Positions 9,385 to 19,433 are shown, counted from the stretch's first letter. The stretch is DNA of 64,000 bases from JACCWP01 sp963785115 (GCA_963785115.1 CAWATY010000031.1:434001-498000); one strand, 5' to 3'. Program-made: numbers and translations. Notes: generated by a model not told the origin, from the sequence alone.

Positions 9385-10617
9385 GTGTCCCGGCTGCCCG
9401 TGCGCTTCATGATCCGCAGCGCTGACGCCCCCGGCGGCGTCACGCGCAGCGTTCTGACGCTCGCAGGCGACCTGGCCGAGGACCACGACGTCGAGGTGGT
9501 CAGCCTGTTCCGGCGACGGACGACCCCCGTGCATCCGGTCCCGCCGGGCGTGCGCCTCAGCTACCTGCAGGACCACCGTCGCAGCAACGATCCGGTGGGC
9601 AACGGCTGGCGGCGCCGGCTCAGCGCACCGCTGCGCGGGCGGCCCAGTCGGCTGGTGCACCCGGCCGACTCCCTGCACCAGAAGTCCGACGCACTGACCG
9701 ACATCGCCCTGGTCCGGGCCCTGCGCTCGATGCGCTCGGGCGTGCTCGTCACCACCCGGCCGAGCCTGTTCGCCGTCGCCGCCCGGTTCGCCCCACGGGA
9801 CCTGGTGATCGTCGGCCAGGAGCACATGAATGCCGACACCCGCCCGCAGCCGCTCCAGGACCTCGTGCGGACTGCCGCCGACCGAGCGGGGGCACTCGTC
9901 GTGCTCACCGAGCGCGACAAGCAGGACTGGGAGCGCCGGTTGGGGCAGCCGGGTGCTCCGCCCGTGCACGTCATCCCCAACCCGGTGCCCTGGCCGGTCG
10001 GTCACGACGGGCGGACCCGCCGGCACCTGGTCGTCGCCGTGGGCCGGCTGGTGCGGCAGAAGGGGTTCGACCGGCTGATCGAGGCATGGTCCGCGGTCGT
10101 GGCGCGGCATCCCGACTGGCGACTGCACATCTACGGCGACGGCGAGGAGCGCGAGGCCCTGCAGTCGCTGATCACCCAGCGCGGCATGACCGGTCGGGTC
10201 GAGCTGAAGGGGTGGTCGGACCGGATTGACGAGGTGCTCTCGGACGCGTCGGTGTTCGCGCTCAGCTCCCGGTTCGAGGGGCTGCCGATGGTGATGCTGG
10301 AGGCGCTCGGCCGAGGCGTACCGGTGGTCGCGTTCGACTGTCCCCGCGGACCGCGCGACCTGATCACCGACGGTGTCGACGGCCTGCTGGTGGACGACGG
10401 TGACATCGCGGGCTTCTCCGACGCGCTCGTCCGGGTACTCGACGACGACACCTGGCGGTGGCAGCTGGGGCGGGGAGCACTGGAGACCGCGGCCCGCTAC
10501 GCGCTGCCCGCGATCGGCGACCGGTGGCGGCTGCTGCTGGACGGTCTGGTCAGCGGTGGCTCCGGGTCTGCGTCGACCTCACCCCACGCCCTGCCGCCGA
10601 CGACGGTGGGTGCCTGA
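9385..10617 (+). CDS. Glycosyltransferase family 4
   Basis: 410 aa from GTG 9385, chosen because AGGAG lies 5 bp upstream. The N-terminal domain starts VRFMIRSADAPGGVTRSVLTLA. The C-terminal GT-B donor domain has VVAVGRLVRQKGFDRLIEAW, LHIYGDGEEREALQSLI, VELKGWSDRIDEVL and the E-x7-E signature SSRFEGLPMVMLEALGRGVP. This is a retaining transferase using an NDP-sugar. It resembles TagF/amylovoran-type GT4 enzymes but the acceptor is unknown. No signal peptide is visible, so it is cytoplasmic or peripheral. The methyltransferase downstream starts 32 bp after its stop and is probably co-transcribed. Confidence 0.85.
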   Translation: MSRLPVRFMIRSADAPGGVTRSVLTLAGDLAEDHDVEVVSLFRRRTTPVHPVPPGVRLSYLQDHRRSNDPVGNGWRRRLSAPLRGRPSRLVHPADSLHQKSDALTDIALVRALRSMRSGVLVTTRPSLFAVAARFAPRDLVIVGQEHMNADTRPQPLQDLVRTAADRAGALVVLTERDKQDWERRLGQPGAPPVHVIPNPVPWPVGHDGRTRRHLVVAVGRLVRQKGFDRLIEAWSAVVARHPDWRLHIYGDGEEREALQSLITQRGMTGRVELKGWSDRIDEVLSDASVFALSSRFEGLPMVMLEALGRGVPVVAFDCPRGPRDLITDGVDGLLVDDGDIAGFSDALVRVLDDDTWRWQLGRGALETAARYALPAIGDRWRLLLDGLVSGGSGSASTSPHALPPTTVGA

Positions 10618-10648
10618 GCGTCCTCGCCCGACTGGCATCGTGGTCGCC

Positions 10649-11326
10649 ATGGATGCACCCGACGCCGATGAGGCCGCCCGCCGGTTGGCGCGCGAGAGTG
10701 CGTCCGACGCCCCGACCGGTTGGTTCGAGCAGCTGTACGCCTCCGCCGAACGTGGCGAGGCCGGAGTGCCCTGGGACCGCGGCGAGCCCCAGCGGCTGCT
10801 GGTCGAGTGGGCCGAGCGCAAGGACGTCCGCGGAGACGGCCGTCGTGCGGTCGTCGTGGGCTGCGGCCTTGGGGACGACGCCGAGTACGTCGCCGAGCGC
10901 GGCTTCTCCACCGTCGCGTTCGACGTGTCACCCACCGGGGTCGCCACCGCGCGACAGCGCCACCCCGGATCGGCCGTCGACTACGTCGTGGCCGACCTGC
11001 TGGCCCTGCCGGCCGAGTGGACCGGCGCGTACGAGCTCGTCGTGGAGAGCTACACCGTCCAGTCGATGCCGGTCGCGTACCGGGAGGCGTCCGTCTCCGC
11101 GGTGACCGGACTGGTCGCCCCCGGGGGCGTGCTGCTCGTGATCGCCGCCGCCCGCCACGACCAGGCGACACCCGACGGCCCGCCGTGGCCGCTCAGCCGC
11201 GACGATCTCGATCTCTTCACCCGCGACGGGCTGGACGTGGTCAGGCTCGAGGACATCCGCGACGACGGGGAGACCTGGGCAGGTCGCTGGCGGGTCGAGC
11301 TGCGGCGGCCGGCGGCGAGCGGATGA
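10649..11326 (+). CDS. SAM-dependent methyltransferase (thiopurine methyltransferase-like fold)
   Basis: 225 aa from ATG 10649. The N-terminus DAPTGWFEQLYASAERGEAGVPWDRGEP and the SAM motif VVVGCGLGDDAEYVAERG, followed by VAFDVSPTGVATARQR, are typical of the TPMT/TehB-like small-molecule group. VDYVVADLLALP and VVESYTVQSMP follow. Members methylate small hydrophobic or thiol compounds. The substrate cannot be deduced. It follows the GT4 gene on the same strand. The 150 bp after it hold no gene until the SOS box. Confidence 0.8.
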   Translation: MDAPDADEAARRLARESASDAPTGWFEQLYASAERGEAGVPWDRGEPQRLLVEWAERKDVRGDGRRAVVVGCGLGDDAEYVAERGFSTVAFDVSPTGVATARQRHPGSAVDYVVADLLALPAEWTGAYELVVESYTVQSMPVAYREASVSAVTGLVAPGGVLLVIAAARHDQATPDGPPWPLSRDDLDLFTRDGLDVVRLEDIRDDGETWAGRWRVELRRPAASG

Positions 11327-11478
11327 GGCTGGGCTGACGACGGGGCCGCCGCCGGGCGGGCCTGTGTTACGCCGTCCGTGGTCCGTTGACCGCGCCGGCG
11401 GCACTTGTCCACACGTTTGACTTTCGTCAAGTCTGGTTGGGGAAAGTCCTCGCCACTGTCTGTCCGCAGTGGTAGGAT

Positions 11479-11492
11479 GAACGTATGTTCGA
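11479..11492 (+). promoter_or_regulatory. LexA/SOS box overlapping the DUF222-HNH start codon
   Basis: GAAC-GTAT-GTTC at 11479-11490 followed by GA matches the actinobacterial LexA operator core GAAC-N4-GTTC (consensus TCGAACN4GTTCGA); the left flank TC is replaced by GT. The site covers the proposed ATG at 11485, so bound LexA would block the gene directly. Mycobacterial 13E12-repeat (DUF222) genes are known SOS-box carriers, which supports the reading. Confidence 0.7.
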
Positions 11493-13142
11493 AACAGTCG
11501 TTGACCGCGTATGCGGAGGTCACTGCGCCCGGTTCGGCTGACGACCTGATGACACGGACTGGTCGCCCAGATCGCCGCGCTGGAGAGACTGGCCCAGGCC
11601 GCGCAGGCCGCGCAGGTGCGTGAGCTGGCGGCGTTGAAGGCACTGCGGGTGGCCGAGGACGCCCCAGATCGGGTTGTCCGGGGAGCTGGCCGGCCGGTCG
11701 GTGCCGGTCGAGGTCGCCAAAGCACTCGGTGTGGCCACGATGACGGCCCGGACCAGGGTGGAGAACGCCGCCACCGCGGTCGAGTCGCATCCGCGGTTGT
11801 TGGAGCTGGTCGGCACCGGCCGGGTGACGATGGCCGGGCTGAACCGGGTGATCGAGACCACCCGGGTGCTGGAGGCCGACCCAGCAGCGCCGCGTCGACG
11901 AGCTGGTCTGCGCCGAGGCCCGGCGCCGGAGGATGACCCCCGGTGAGCTGGCCAAGGCCGCCGACCGCCGGGTGCTGGAGATCGACCCCGACGCCGCCGC
12001 AAAACGTGCCGCGCGGGCACGGGCCACCCGGGATGTGCGGTTGTCGGATCCGTGGCAGGGCACCGCCACGGTGTGGGCCAGCCTGCGCGCAGAGGAAGCC
12101 CTGGCGATCTACACCCGCATCGACCGCACCAGCCGCGGCATGCGCGCCGCCGGCGACCCCCGCCCGTTGAACACCCTGCGCGCCGACCTGGTCTGCGAAC
12201 TCCTCCTCGGCAAAGCCACCGTCACCCCTCGCCGACGAGCAGACCGGCAGACCGAGCAGCCGGCCGAGACCTCAGCGGTGCCGGACTGGCGGTCGACCAA
12301 CGGGCTCGAGCCCTGGGTCGCCAACACCCCGCCGCCGGCCCGACGCGGTGACCGACCCGGACCCCGCACCCGAGCAGGAGTGCTGGGACACCTACCCCGA
12401 CACGCACACACCCGCCGCGCCCGACACCGATCTCAACTCCGAACCGGAGCCGGCAGACAGTGCCGGTCCCAGGCGGGTGCCGGTCGACGTCGAGGTCCAG
12501 GTCGTGGTGTCGCTGGCGACCTGGCTCGGTCTGGACCGCGAACCCGGCCTGCTCCGCGGCTACGGCGCCATCGACGCCAACACGATCGACGACATCATCA
12601 CCACCGCCCAAGCGACCGGGGCGACCACCAGCCTGCGGCGGTTGTTCTGCGACCCCACCGACGGGCGACTGGTCCAGATGGACTCCACCGCCCGCAAGTT
12701 CACCGGCACCCTGCGCCAGTTCACCACCTGGCGCGACCACACCGACCGACTCACCGGCGACACCATCGCCGACATCGACCACATCCACGACCACCACCAC
12801 CACGGACCCACCGCCGCACACAACGGCCAAGGCCTGTCCCGCCGCACCCACACCCTCAAGGACCACCCCCGCGTCCACGCAAAGACCAAACCCGACCGGC
12901 CCTGGGGTGACGGGCTCGACCACCACCGGCACAACGCGCCCGACATCGACTGGACCCTGCCCAACGGAACCACCCACACCAGCCGGCCACCACCAGCCCT
13001 CGGCCCCGGCTCCGACCCCACCGACCACGCCGTCGACGCCGAATGGCTCACCCTGCTCCGCGACCTGCCGCACGAGGTCCCGCCGCCCGACCTGGCCGAG
13101 ACCATCGACGCACTCGCGGCCGACCTCGCCCAGCTCAGCTGA
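11485..13142 (+). pseudogene. DUF222 / 13E12-repeat HNH endonuclease-like protein, several frameshifts
   Basis: About 550 aa read across at least four frame changes between 11.5 and 12.4 kb. The N-terminal half is DUF222: LAQAAQAAQVRELAALKALRV, GRSVPVEVAKALGVATMTART, LVGTGRVTMAGLNRVIE, MTPGELAKAADRRVLEIDPDA, and GTATVWASLRAEEALAIYTRID. The C-terminal half carries an HNH-like core, DIDHIHDHHHHGPTAAHNGQG, then RRTHTLKDHPRVHAK. The cysteine pairs that hold zinc in many HNH domains are missing. These are multicopy actinobacterial genes, some SOS-induced, with no settled role. The reading is family-like throughout, so the breaks may be sequence errors. It ends 8 bp inside the restored CrcB gene on the other strand. 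Confidence 0.75.
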
Positions 13143-13499
13143 CCGCAGCCCCCAACCACCAGCCCGTCGCCGCAGCGGCCAGGCCGGCACCCAGGCTCAA
13201 CGCCACGTTGGCTGCGGCCGCTGCCGCGCACCCTCCTGGCTGAGTCTCAGGTTCTCGTAGCCGAACGCGGAGTAGGTGCTCAGCGCCCCGCAGAATCCCG
13301 TGCCGACCAACGCACCGAGCGCCGAGTCCGCCGACGCCGCCACTCCGGTGAGGACTCCCAGCAGCAGCGACGCCGCCACGTTGACCGCGATCGTGCCCCA
13401 GGGCAGCAGGGTGTCGCGGCGCGAGCGGATCGCTCTGTCGACGAGGTAGCGCATCGGTGCACCGACCGCCGCGCCCAGGGCGACCAGCAGGGCGGTCAC
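13135..13499 (-). CDS. crcB: CrcB/Fluc fluoride channel subunit, one frameshift near its 3' end
   Basis: Start GTG 13499 overlaps the stop of the second crcB (GTGA). VTALLVALGAAVGAPMRYLVD, PWGTIAVNVAASLLLGVLTG and GTGFCGALSTYSAFGYENLRL are diagnostic for Fluc channels, which export fluoride as dual-topology dimers. As written the frame stops at 13197 after 100 residues and lacks the fourth helix. Shifting frame near 13220 restores ANVALSLGAGLAAAATGWWL and a stop at 13135, giving about 121 aa, the normal length. This is a good single case for the frameshift being an indel error. The paired gene arrangement is typical of Gram-positives with heterodimeric channels. Confidence 0.85.
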
Positions 13500-13972
13500 T
13501 CCCCCACGCCCTCTCGCCCGTGGGCGGCCCACCGATCGGTGAGCACAGCGCCGAGCCAGACCGCCAAGGCGCCGGCCGCGACGGTGGCCAGCAGGTAGCC
13601 CGCCGCCAGGGCGGGCGCGTCCTCCACGACGAGCCGATCCACCTCGACCGCGAAGGTGGAGAACGTCGTGTAGCCGCCGAGCACGCCCACCCCGAGCAAC
13701 GGCCGCGCCCACGGGCGCGGTGAATCGAGCGAGGCCAGTGCGGCCATCAGCACGCCGATCAGCAGGCAGCCCGACACGTTGACCACCAGCGTCGACCACG
13801 GGAACGCCCCGGCACCGTGCGGCAACAGCACCTCGACGCCGTACCGCGCCTCGGCGCCGACGACCCCGCCGAGCGACACCGCGACGAGTGCTCCCCGAGG
13901 GAGCAGCGGTTCGCCGTCGACGTCAGGGTCGACCGGCTGCACCTCAGCCCCGACCCAGTCGGGCCGGCACAT
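13496..13972 (-). CDS. crcB: CrcB/Fluc fluoride channel subunit
   Basis: 158 aa, unbroken. An unusual hydrophilic N-terminus of about 28 residues (MCRPDWVGAEVQPVDPDVD) precedes the channel core. The core has LVAVSLGGVVGAEARYGVEVLL, PWSTLVVNVSGCLLIGVLMA with the conserved Asn, GVLGGYTTFSTFAVEVDRLV with the Phe-box, and a final helix PALAAGYLLATVAAGALAVWLG. Its TGA overlaps the start of the second subunit, so the two proteins are made together and probably heterodimerise. I saw no convincing fluoride riboswitch upstream. The LacI-like gene ends 10 bp upstream of its start. Confidence 0.9.
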   Translation of the reverse strand: MCRPDWVGAEVQPVDPDVDGEPLLPRGALVAVSLGGVVGAEARYGVEVLLPHGAGAFPWSTLVVNVSGCLLIGVLMAALASLDSPRPWARPLLGVGVLGGYTTFSTFAVEVDRLVVEDAPALAAGYLLATVAAGALAVWLGAVLTDRWAAHGREGVGE

Positions 13973-13981
13973 TGTGCGGCG

Positions 13982-14972
13982 TCACCACCTGGATGCCGGA
14001 CGGCACCGGGGCGGCCCGATGCGGCAGGCACCGTGCCAGCGAAGCAGCTCCTGGCAGGCGCGGCGAGCGTCCAGCCGCAGGTCGTGGTGCAGCACCGCCG
14101 AACGTGCCCGGCCTGGAGCAACCGCAGGTTGTCCTCGTCGAGGTCGTGCGCCACGAGGACGGCGCAGTCCCGCCCGGCGGCGGCGAAGGCCTCCACTCGC
14201 CACGTTGCCACCGCCGATGGAGTAGACCGCGCAGAGGTCCGGGTGACTACCGAGGGCGTCGCTGACCAGGGTGCGCAGGCCGGCGTCGAGCCCGTCGGTC
14301 TCGGTGATCGCGACGAGTCTGCGAGAGGGGTCGGCCGCCCGCATCGCGGTGCGGAAGCCCGCCTCCCGCTCCTCCTCGCCGCGGAAGGTCTCGCTGCTCA
14401 GCGTCAGCAGGATGCTCCCTGGGCGGTCCGCCAGCCACTGGCGCACCAGGTAGGCGGCGGTCGCGCCGGCGGCCGCGTTGTCGATCCCGACGTACGCCAC
14501 CCGACGGCTCTCGGCAGGTCGGTCACCAGGGTCACCACCGGCACCCGCTGTCGCCCAGCCGCTCGACCGCGGCCCGACCTCGGGCAGGTCCGGCGCCTTC
14601 AGGACCACCCCTTGCGACCGCGACGGCCGATGCCGTCGAGCGTGGCGACCAAGTCGGTCGCGGGCCCGACTCCATGAGGTGGAAGCGGGCTCGGATGACC
14701 GCCGGGCGGAGCAGCGGCAGCTCCTCTTCGAGCGCCGTGCGGACCTCGGACGAGAACCGCGCCGGCGCCTGCATGACGACGTCGACCATGAACGTCTGGC
14801 CGGCGAGCCGCACCTGGGTCTGCTGCCGGTCGAGGTCGGCGATCGGCGCGCTGCACCTCGCGGACGGTGCTGGCCCGGACACCTCCGCGCCGATGCAGGA
14901 CGCGGTCGACGGTGGCCTCGCTGAGGCCCGCCTGCAGCGGCGATCTCGCGGACCGGGAACGGGTGCCTCCAC
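13982..14972 (-). pseudogene. LacI-family transcriptional regulator, several frameshifts
   Basis: Reading across about five frame changes gives a LacI protein. The helix-turn-helix is PVREIAA.AGLSEATVDRVLH with GVR after it. A periplasmic-binding-like effector domain follows: TFMVDVVMQAPARFSSEVRTA, VAYVGIDNAAAGATAAYLVRQW, ILLTLSSETFRGEEEREAGF, VSDALGSHPDLCAVYSIGGGN and LVAHDLDEDNLRLLQAG. The SEATVDRVLH type is common in inositol and uncommon-sugar regulators. It is divergent from the phytanoyl-CoA dioxygenase gene and probably controls the 15-19 kb genes (inference). The start is uncertain; GTG 14972 is the first usable codon. Confidence 0.7.
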
Positions 14973-15076
14973 CGACTCCGGTGATGGAAAATGATGGCTC
15001 CTGGGCTGACTAGAGGCGGCCGGCTCCTAGGGTCAGAACCGACGACCCCGCCGCGACAACTCCCCGGAGGACCACC

Positions 15077-16260
15077 ATGGCCGAGCGCCGACCGCGACCA
15101 CCAGCGCCCCCACCCGGGGCTGGTTCACCGCCGCCGACTGCCGGCTCGAGGATTCGCCGGGCTCGTGGAGCAGCGGACGGAGCTCGCCGACTACCCGCAC
15201 GCCGCCGACGTCGCGAGAACGTGCTCGTCTACGACTACGCGGCCCGACCGCGACCCCAGCCGACCCGCGGCGCGCGAGTCCAGGCCGAGCTCGCCCGCGC
15301 GCTACCGACGGGCCCGGCATCGTGGTGTTCACCGGCGCGTTCGCCGACCTCGACGTCGTCGATCGCGCGACCGCGGTCTTCAACGACCTCATGCGAGCAG
15401 CGGCGCCAGGCGTCGCCGGCGACCATTTCGCCAAGCCCGGCGCGAACGACCGGGTCTGGAACGCGCTGGAGAAGTCGCGCTGCGCGACCCCCAGACGTTC
15501 GCGGACTACTACGCCAACGACATGCTCGCCCTCGTCTCGGGGCCTGGCTCGGGCCCGGCTACCAGGTGACCTCGCAGGTCAACGTGGTCAACCCGGGCGG
15601 CCAGGCGCAGGTCGCGCACCGCGACTACCACCTCGGCTTCATGACCGAGGCGCAGGCGCCGCGTACCCCGCCCACGTGCACCGGCTGTCGCCGGCCCTCA
15701 CCCTGCAGGGCGCGGTCGCCCACGGCGACATGCCCGTCGAGACCGGCCCGACGCTCTACCTGCCGCACTCGCAGCAGTACCGCCCGGCTACCTGGCGTTC
15801 CATCGGGCCGAGTTCGTCGCGTACTTCGAGGAGCACCACGTGCAGCTGCCGCTCGCCAAGGGCGACGCGGCGTTCTTCAACCCGGCCCTGTTCCACGGCG
15901 CCGGCACCAACCGGTCCGCCGGCGTGCGCCGGATGGCGAATCTGCTGCAGGTCTCCTCGGCCTTCGGCCGGGCGATGGAGAGCGTCGACCGGGCGGCGAT
16001 GTGGCGGGCGTTCTTCCCGGCGCTGGTGCGCCGCCGCGCCGCCGGGGTCCGAGGCGGCGCTGCGCAACGTCATCGCCGCCGCCGCGGAGGGCTACGCCTT
16101 CCCGACCGACCTCGACCTGGACCAGCCGGTCGACGGGCTGGCCCCGCAGACCCAGGCCGACCTGCTCTGGCAGGCCGTCGACGAGGGGTGGGCGGCCGAG
16201 TGGTTCGAGCAGGCCCTGGTAGCGCACGCAGGAGCCGCGCGGCAGCAGTTGAACAGCTGA
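15077..16260 (+). pseudogene. Phytanoyl-CoA dioxygenase (PhyH) family Fe(II)/2-oxoglutarate oxygenase, at least six frameshifts
   Basis: About 390 aa when frames are joined. Recognisable stretches in order are FAGLVEQRTELADYPHAADVA, NVLVYDYAA, MVFTGAFADLDVVDRATAVF, GDHFAKPGANDRVWNALEK, DPQTFADYYANDMLALVSG, then the iron facial triad. The H-x-D is in QVAHRDYHLGFMTEAQ, and the distal His lies in FNPALFHGAGTNRSAGVRRMAN with the 2-oxoglutarate-binding Arg. The C-terminal third (15840-16260) is one clean frame. Bacterial PhyH proteins hydroxylate varied small molecules, and the substrate is unknown. The divergent LacI gene and convergent SDR suggest a small catabolic island. Confidence 0.72.
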
Positions 16261-16261
16261 G

Positions 16262-17040
16262 TGCGTGCGCACCCTGCCAACTCGTCCCCGTCGATGACCG
16301 AGCCGGTCACCGCGGGGCGGCGGCTGACGGCAGGAACGCCACGAAGTCGACGATCTCGTCGACCTGGCCAAGCTTGCCCATCGCTGCAACAACGACCTCC
16401 TGCTGCACACTCGTCGAGGGCGCCGTGCGCCTCGCGCTCGCCGCGTCCTCGCCCTCGGTCTCGGTCCGGCGATCTCGACGCACGTCGTCCTGGATCCGGT
16501 CCACGGTGCGCGTCGCAACTCGTTGCAGGATCAGTCCAGCCAGGCCGGCCTTCGCGGCGACGTGGGGGGCCAGGTCAGGCTGCCCGCCGTGCTCGACGTC
16601 GGGATGACGTTGACGATCATACCTCGGCGCCAGGCGCGCGACCATGTCGGCGACGAGCTGCTGCATCAAGTCGAACAGTGCCGCGCAGGTTGATCACGAT
16701 GTGCTGGTCGGAAGCGGCTGCGGCATGATCTGCAGCAGGGTGCAGCGCGACGTCGAGGCCGGCGGCGTTTGACGAGGCGGTACGATGCGTGGGTACGCCG
16801 GCGACAACCTCGGCCACCGCACCTCGGGGCCTGCCCACGTCGGCGACGTCGGCGCGCAACGTACGTCGCTGTATCGCGCCACCGGCCACGAGTTCGGCGA
16901 CGAGTCAACTCAGCCGGGCTCGCGGCGGCGCCCGGACGCGGCGACGATGAGCACACCTCGCGGGGCGGCACACAGCGACGCCGCGCCGAGCCCCTGGGTA
17001 ACCCCGCTCACCAGCGGCACCGTCCCGCGGGCAGCCCGCG
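16262..17040 (-). pseudogene. SDR-family oxidoreductase, multiple frameshifts
   Basis: SDR blocks are scattered over three frames. TVPLVSGVTQGLGAAS is the TGxxxGxG cofactor motif. GVLIVAASGR, IQRRTLRADVADVG, an NAAGLDVALHPA block, DLMQQLVADM, NVIPTSSTAGSLTWPP and AAKAGLAGL follow. The C-terminus reads GQVDEIVDFVAF and VTGSVIDGDEL. The Y-x3-K catalytic motif appears as H-V-A-A-K, so the tyrosine is either mutated or misread. The gene converges on the PhyH gene. The degree of disruption is higher than in most of the window, so real decay is possible. Start and end are approximate. Confidence 0.6.
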
Positions 17041-17059
17041 GAAACGAAGGGATAGAGCA

Positions 17060-17665
17060 CCAGTCAGGCCGGCCGGGTCGATTTCCATGCGGTCTTGAGG
17101 GCCGCGTCGACATCGAGCAGGTCGCTGCCGTTCGGCCGCTTGAGGTCGGAACCTGGTGTAGTCGTCGCCGTTGCTCCGCGCGCTTCTTCAGCCGGACGCC
17201 TCGAGCCAGGCCACCCGGTTCGCGGATGGAGACACTGTCCTTGCTCCTCGGCGGTCGGCGGCGCGGTGCCGCAGGCGGCGTTCGACCAGAGGATGTACCG
17301 CGACTAAACAAGGTCGCAGCAGCGTGCCGCCTGCAGCAGCAGATCAACCTCGGATTCAGCGTGCCCGTTGACGATCTTAACCACGGCGTCGACCGAGATC
17401 CCGCAAGGTGCTCGACGACCAGGCCGGATGTAGTTGTTCGGGTTCCCGGCGCCCGTGACTCGGGTCTCCGCCCTGCGCCGGCGGCTGGATCATCTCCACT
17501 CCGAGTCGCGGCTCGACCCAGAGCTTCACGACGTACGGCAGGTTCGCCGCGTCGACAGCAGCGTACTGGGCATGGGTGACCGTTTGCCGCTGGCCGAGGG
17601 TCGAGGTGCCGGACTCGACATTCTCCTCGGGCTCCGTTCCATCGTACACATAGCAGACCTACCAT
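17060..17665 (-). pseudogene. Degenerate coding-like segment, not recognised
   Basis: The minus strand gives protein-like stretches in shifting frames: MYDGTEPEENVESGTSTLGQ, YAAVDAANLPYVVKLWVEPR, GLVVEHLAG, DAVVKIVNGHAESEVDLLLQ and GSDLLDVDAALKTAW. Composition is that of an ordinary soluble enzyme rather than random high-GC sequence. I do not recognise the family; a TIM-barrel sugar isomerase is only a guess. It lies upstream of and co-directional with the broken SDR. The 17666-17780 gap holds nothing I can identify. Confidence 0.35.
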
Positions 17666-17779
17666 GCACGTCGCAAGGAAGGTAGGCGAACGTCGCGTCG
17701 ATTACTCGGCGCGCGTCATGACCTTGGCTGCCGGGTGATCTCGTCGTTGACCGGCACGTCGGCACAGGTGCGCGACCGC

Positions 17780-18908
17780 GGGTCAGGATTTCGTCCCGTT
17801 CGGCGGAACCAAGTCCAACGTCGCAGGGTGACGGCGCTGAGGCCGGCCGCCCTCACCGCGTACGTCGCCGTGAAGCATCAGGTCGCAGATTGCCGCCCAT
17901 GCCGTAGCGCATCGGAGCCACCGCGGGGCGAGCCGCGCCAGGCGGTCGGGGAGAGCCGCATCGTCGGCGAACGCGAAGGTACCGGCGCAGTACGTCTCGT
18001 CGAACCAGTGCTCATCATGGGGCCTGGCCTGGCAGGCCTGCGCCGTGTCCTCGAGCAGTTGGCCCCCGGTTCTGGATGGAACGGCGCGGATCGGCTCGGT
18101 CGGCCCGCTCGGGAGCGGCATGCCGCACGCCGTGCTCGACCAGGGATGCCCTGGAACAGCGGCGAAGACGTCGCGCCGCTTGGCCTGCACATCCGGACCG
18201 TCGTTCGCCACCACATGACCACAACGATCTTCGTTCAGTCGGTTCCACAGCGACAGGCCGACGTGCTGGGACCCGGGGCGGACGTACTGCGAGGGGTTGC
18301 GCAGGACCAGCCGCGGACAGGCCGCCCTGGCCCAGCGGTGAACGTCCGCTGCATCAGGCCGAACCGACCGCTTCACGACGTCGGGCAGGATTCCGCACCG
18401 TCACCGCCGCGTACAGCGCGTCGGTGCGCTTCTGCCGCTGGACAAGGATGAACACGCCACGCTCGATACTCGGCTCGGGCTCGTTGCAGTGGTGGACGTC
18501 GACGGTACCGTCCGGGTGCCTCGGAACATGGCCAGCGTCGCGTCGAACGCTGCACGGGTCGTCGCCTTGAACTGCGGGGTCGTGTCATGGTCGTCGGGCA
18601 CGTCGGCGCGGCCGCGGGTCCAGGTCGGGTTCGTGCCGTTCGACACCAGTTGCACGAAGGCGGTCGTGGCGTTGAGGTCGGCGACCTGGGCGGCGTAGCT
18701 CGTGGCGAAACGGGGTCAGGGGTTCAGCCCGTGCTGAAACGTCAGTCGCCGCTTTGGCAGCAGCCGAGCGGGGCTGGAACCAGCGCCTGGCCAGACGCGG
18801 CTCCCGGCAGGACCGAGCGTCATCGCCGCCGGTCCGCCTGCCAGCGCCGGCGCCCCTTCGGCGCGTGGGAGCGCATGGTGGGGTTGGGAGAGGGCGAGAC
18901 TTTCCCAT
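17780..18908 (-). pseudogene. Degenerate coding-like segment, not recognised
   Basis: Reading the minus strand across frames gives YAAQVADLNATTAFVQLVSN, NPTWTRGRADVPDDHDTTPQ, FKATTRAAFDATLAMFRGTR, VDVHHCNEPEPSIERGVFIL, LWNRLNEDRCGHVVAND and HWFDETYCAGTFAFADDAAL. These look like one enzyme of about 370 aa that begins near 18830-18908, where the DNA is locally AT-richer. No family comes to mind. It is co-directional with the next segment and the SDR, so the three may have formed one operon divergent from the 19 kb genes. Confidence 0.35.
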
Positions 18909-19049
18909 AAGATCTACAGCTTATTGATATCTGTCGCTGAATTCGTAACGTCGGTCACGTAGCGCGCGGTGACGAGAGCGCACACGCTTAAGTAACGACC
19001 GGGGCCGATTCCTGCGCGGGTACGACTCGGTCGAACACCCTGCAAGCGG

Positions 19050-19433
19050 CGCAGGATAGGGCTGGCGTGCGGACGAATCGCATCGTTGCAGAGTTGATCC
19101 AGCAGCAGTCGCAAAGGCTCGACGGGCTCGTCCAGTTCGCGCCAGTTGCGTGCTGGACGGCGACTGCGGCGAGGTGGTGACCGAGGACGGCATCCCAACG
19201 CCTACCTCGAGGAGCGCGCGTCGAACGACTACGCGCATCGGCGCCTCGGGCTGACCGAGAGCACGACCGACGAGACGAAGAACCGCCACGCGTTTCGTGT
19301 TCAGCGACTCCCGTCGGTCCGCCCGCGCACGAGCATTCATCGCCTCGGTCTACCGGGGCACCGAAGTAAAACACGACGACGTCGACAGGCGGCGCACGAC
19401 CTGCTCCAGCTCCTCGACAAGGCCACCAGCCTG
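19050..19433 (+). pseudogene. Short unrecognised coding-like segment upstream of the epimerase
   Basis: The plus strand gives RTNRIVAELIQQQSQRLDGL, GDCGEVVTEDGIPNAYLEER, ASNDYAHRRLGLTESTTDET, SDSRRSARARAFIASVYRGT and AHDLLQLLDKATSL over at least three frames, totalling about 125 aa. The helical composition could suit a small regulatory protein, but no family is recognised. It runs directly into the GTG of the epimerase gene. The 18909-19049 stretch before it is less GC-rich than its surroundings and probably holds divergent promoters, though no specific element was convincing. Confidence 0.3.

Noticed and set aside
9385..10617. GT4 glycosyltransferase as an SQDG synthase (SqdX) partner of the UDP-sulfoquinovose synthase
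   Set aside because: Also a GT4 enzyme, but 7 kb away, in another transcription unit, and closer in motifs to polymer-type GT4 proteins; no support for a lipid acceptor.
11485..13142. DUF222-HNH gene as part of a mobile element or homing endonuclease
   Set aside because: No inverted repeats, target duplication, intron or intein context; DUF222-HNH genes are common stand-alone genes in actinomycetes.
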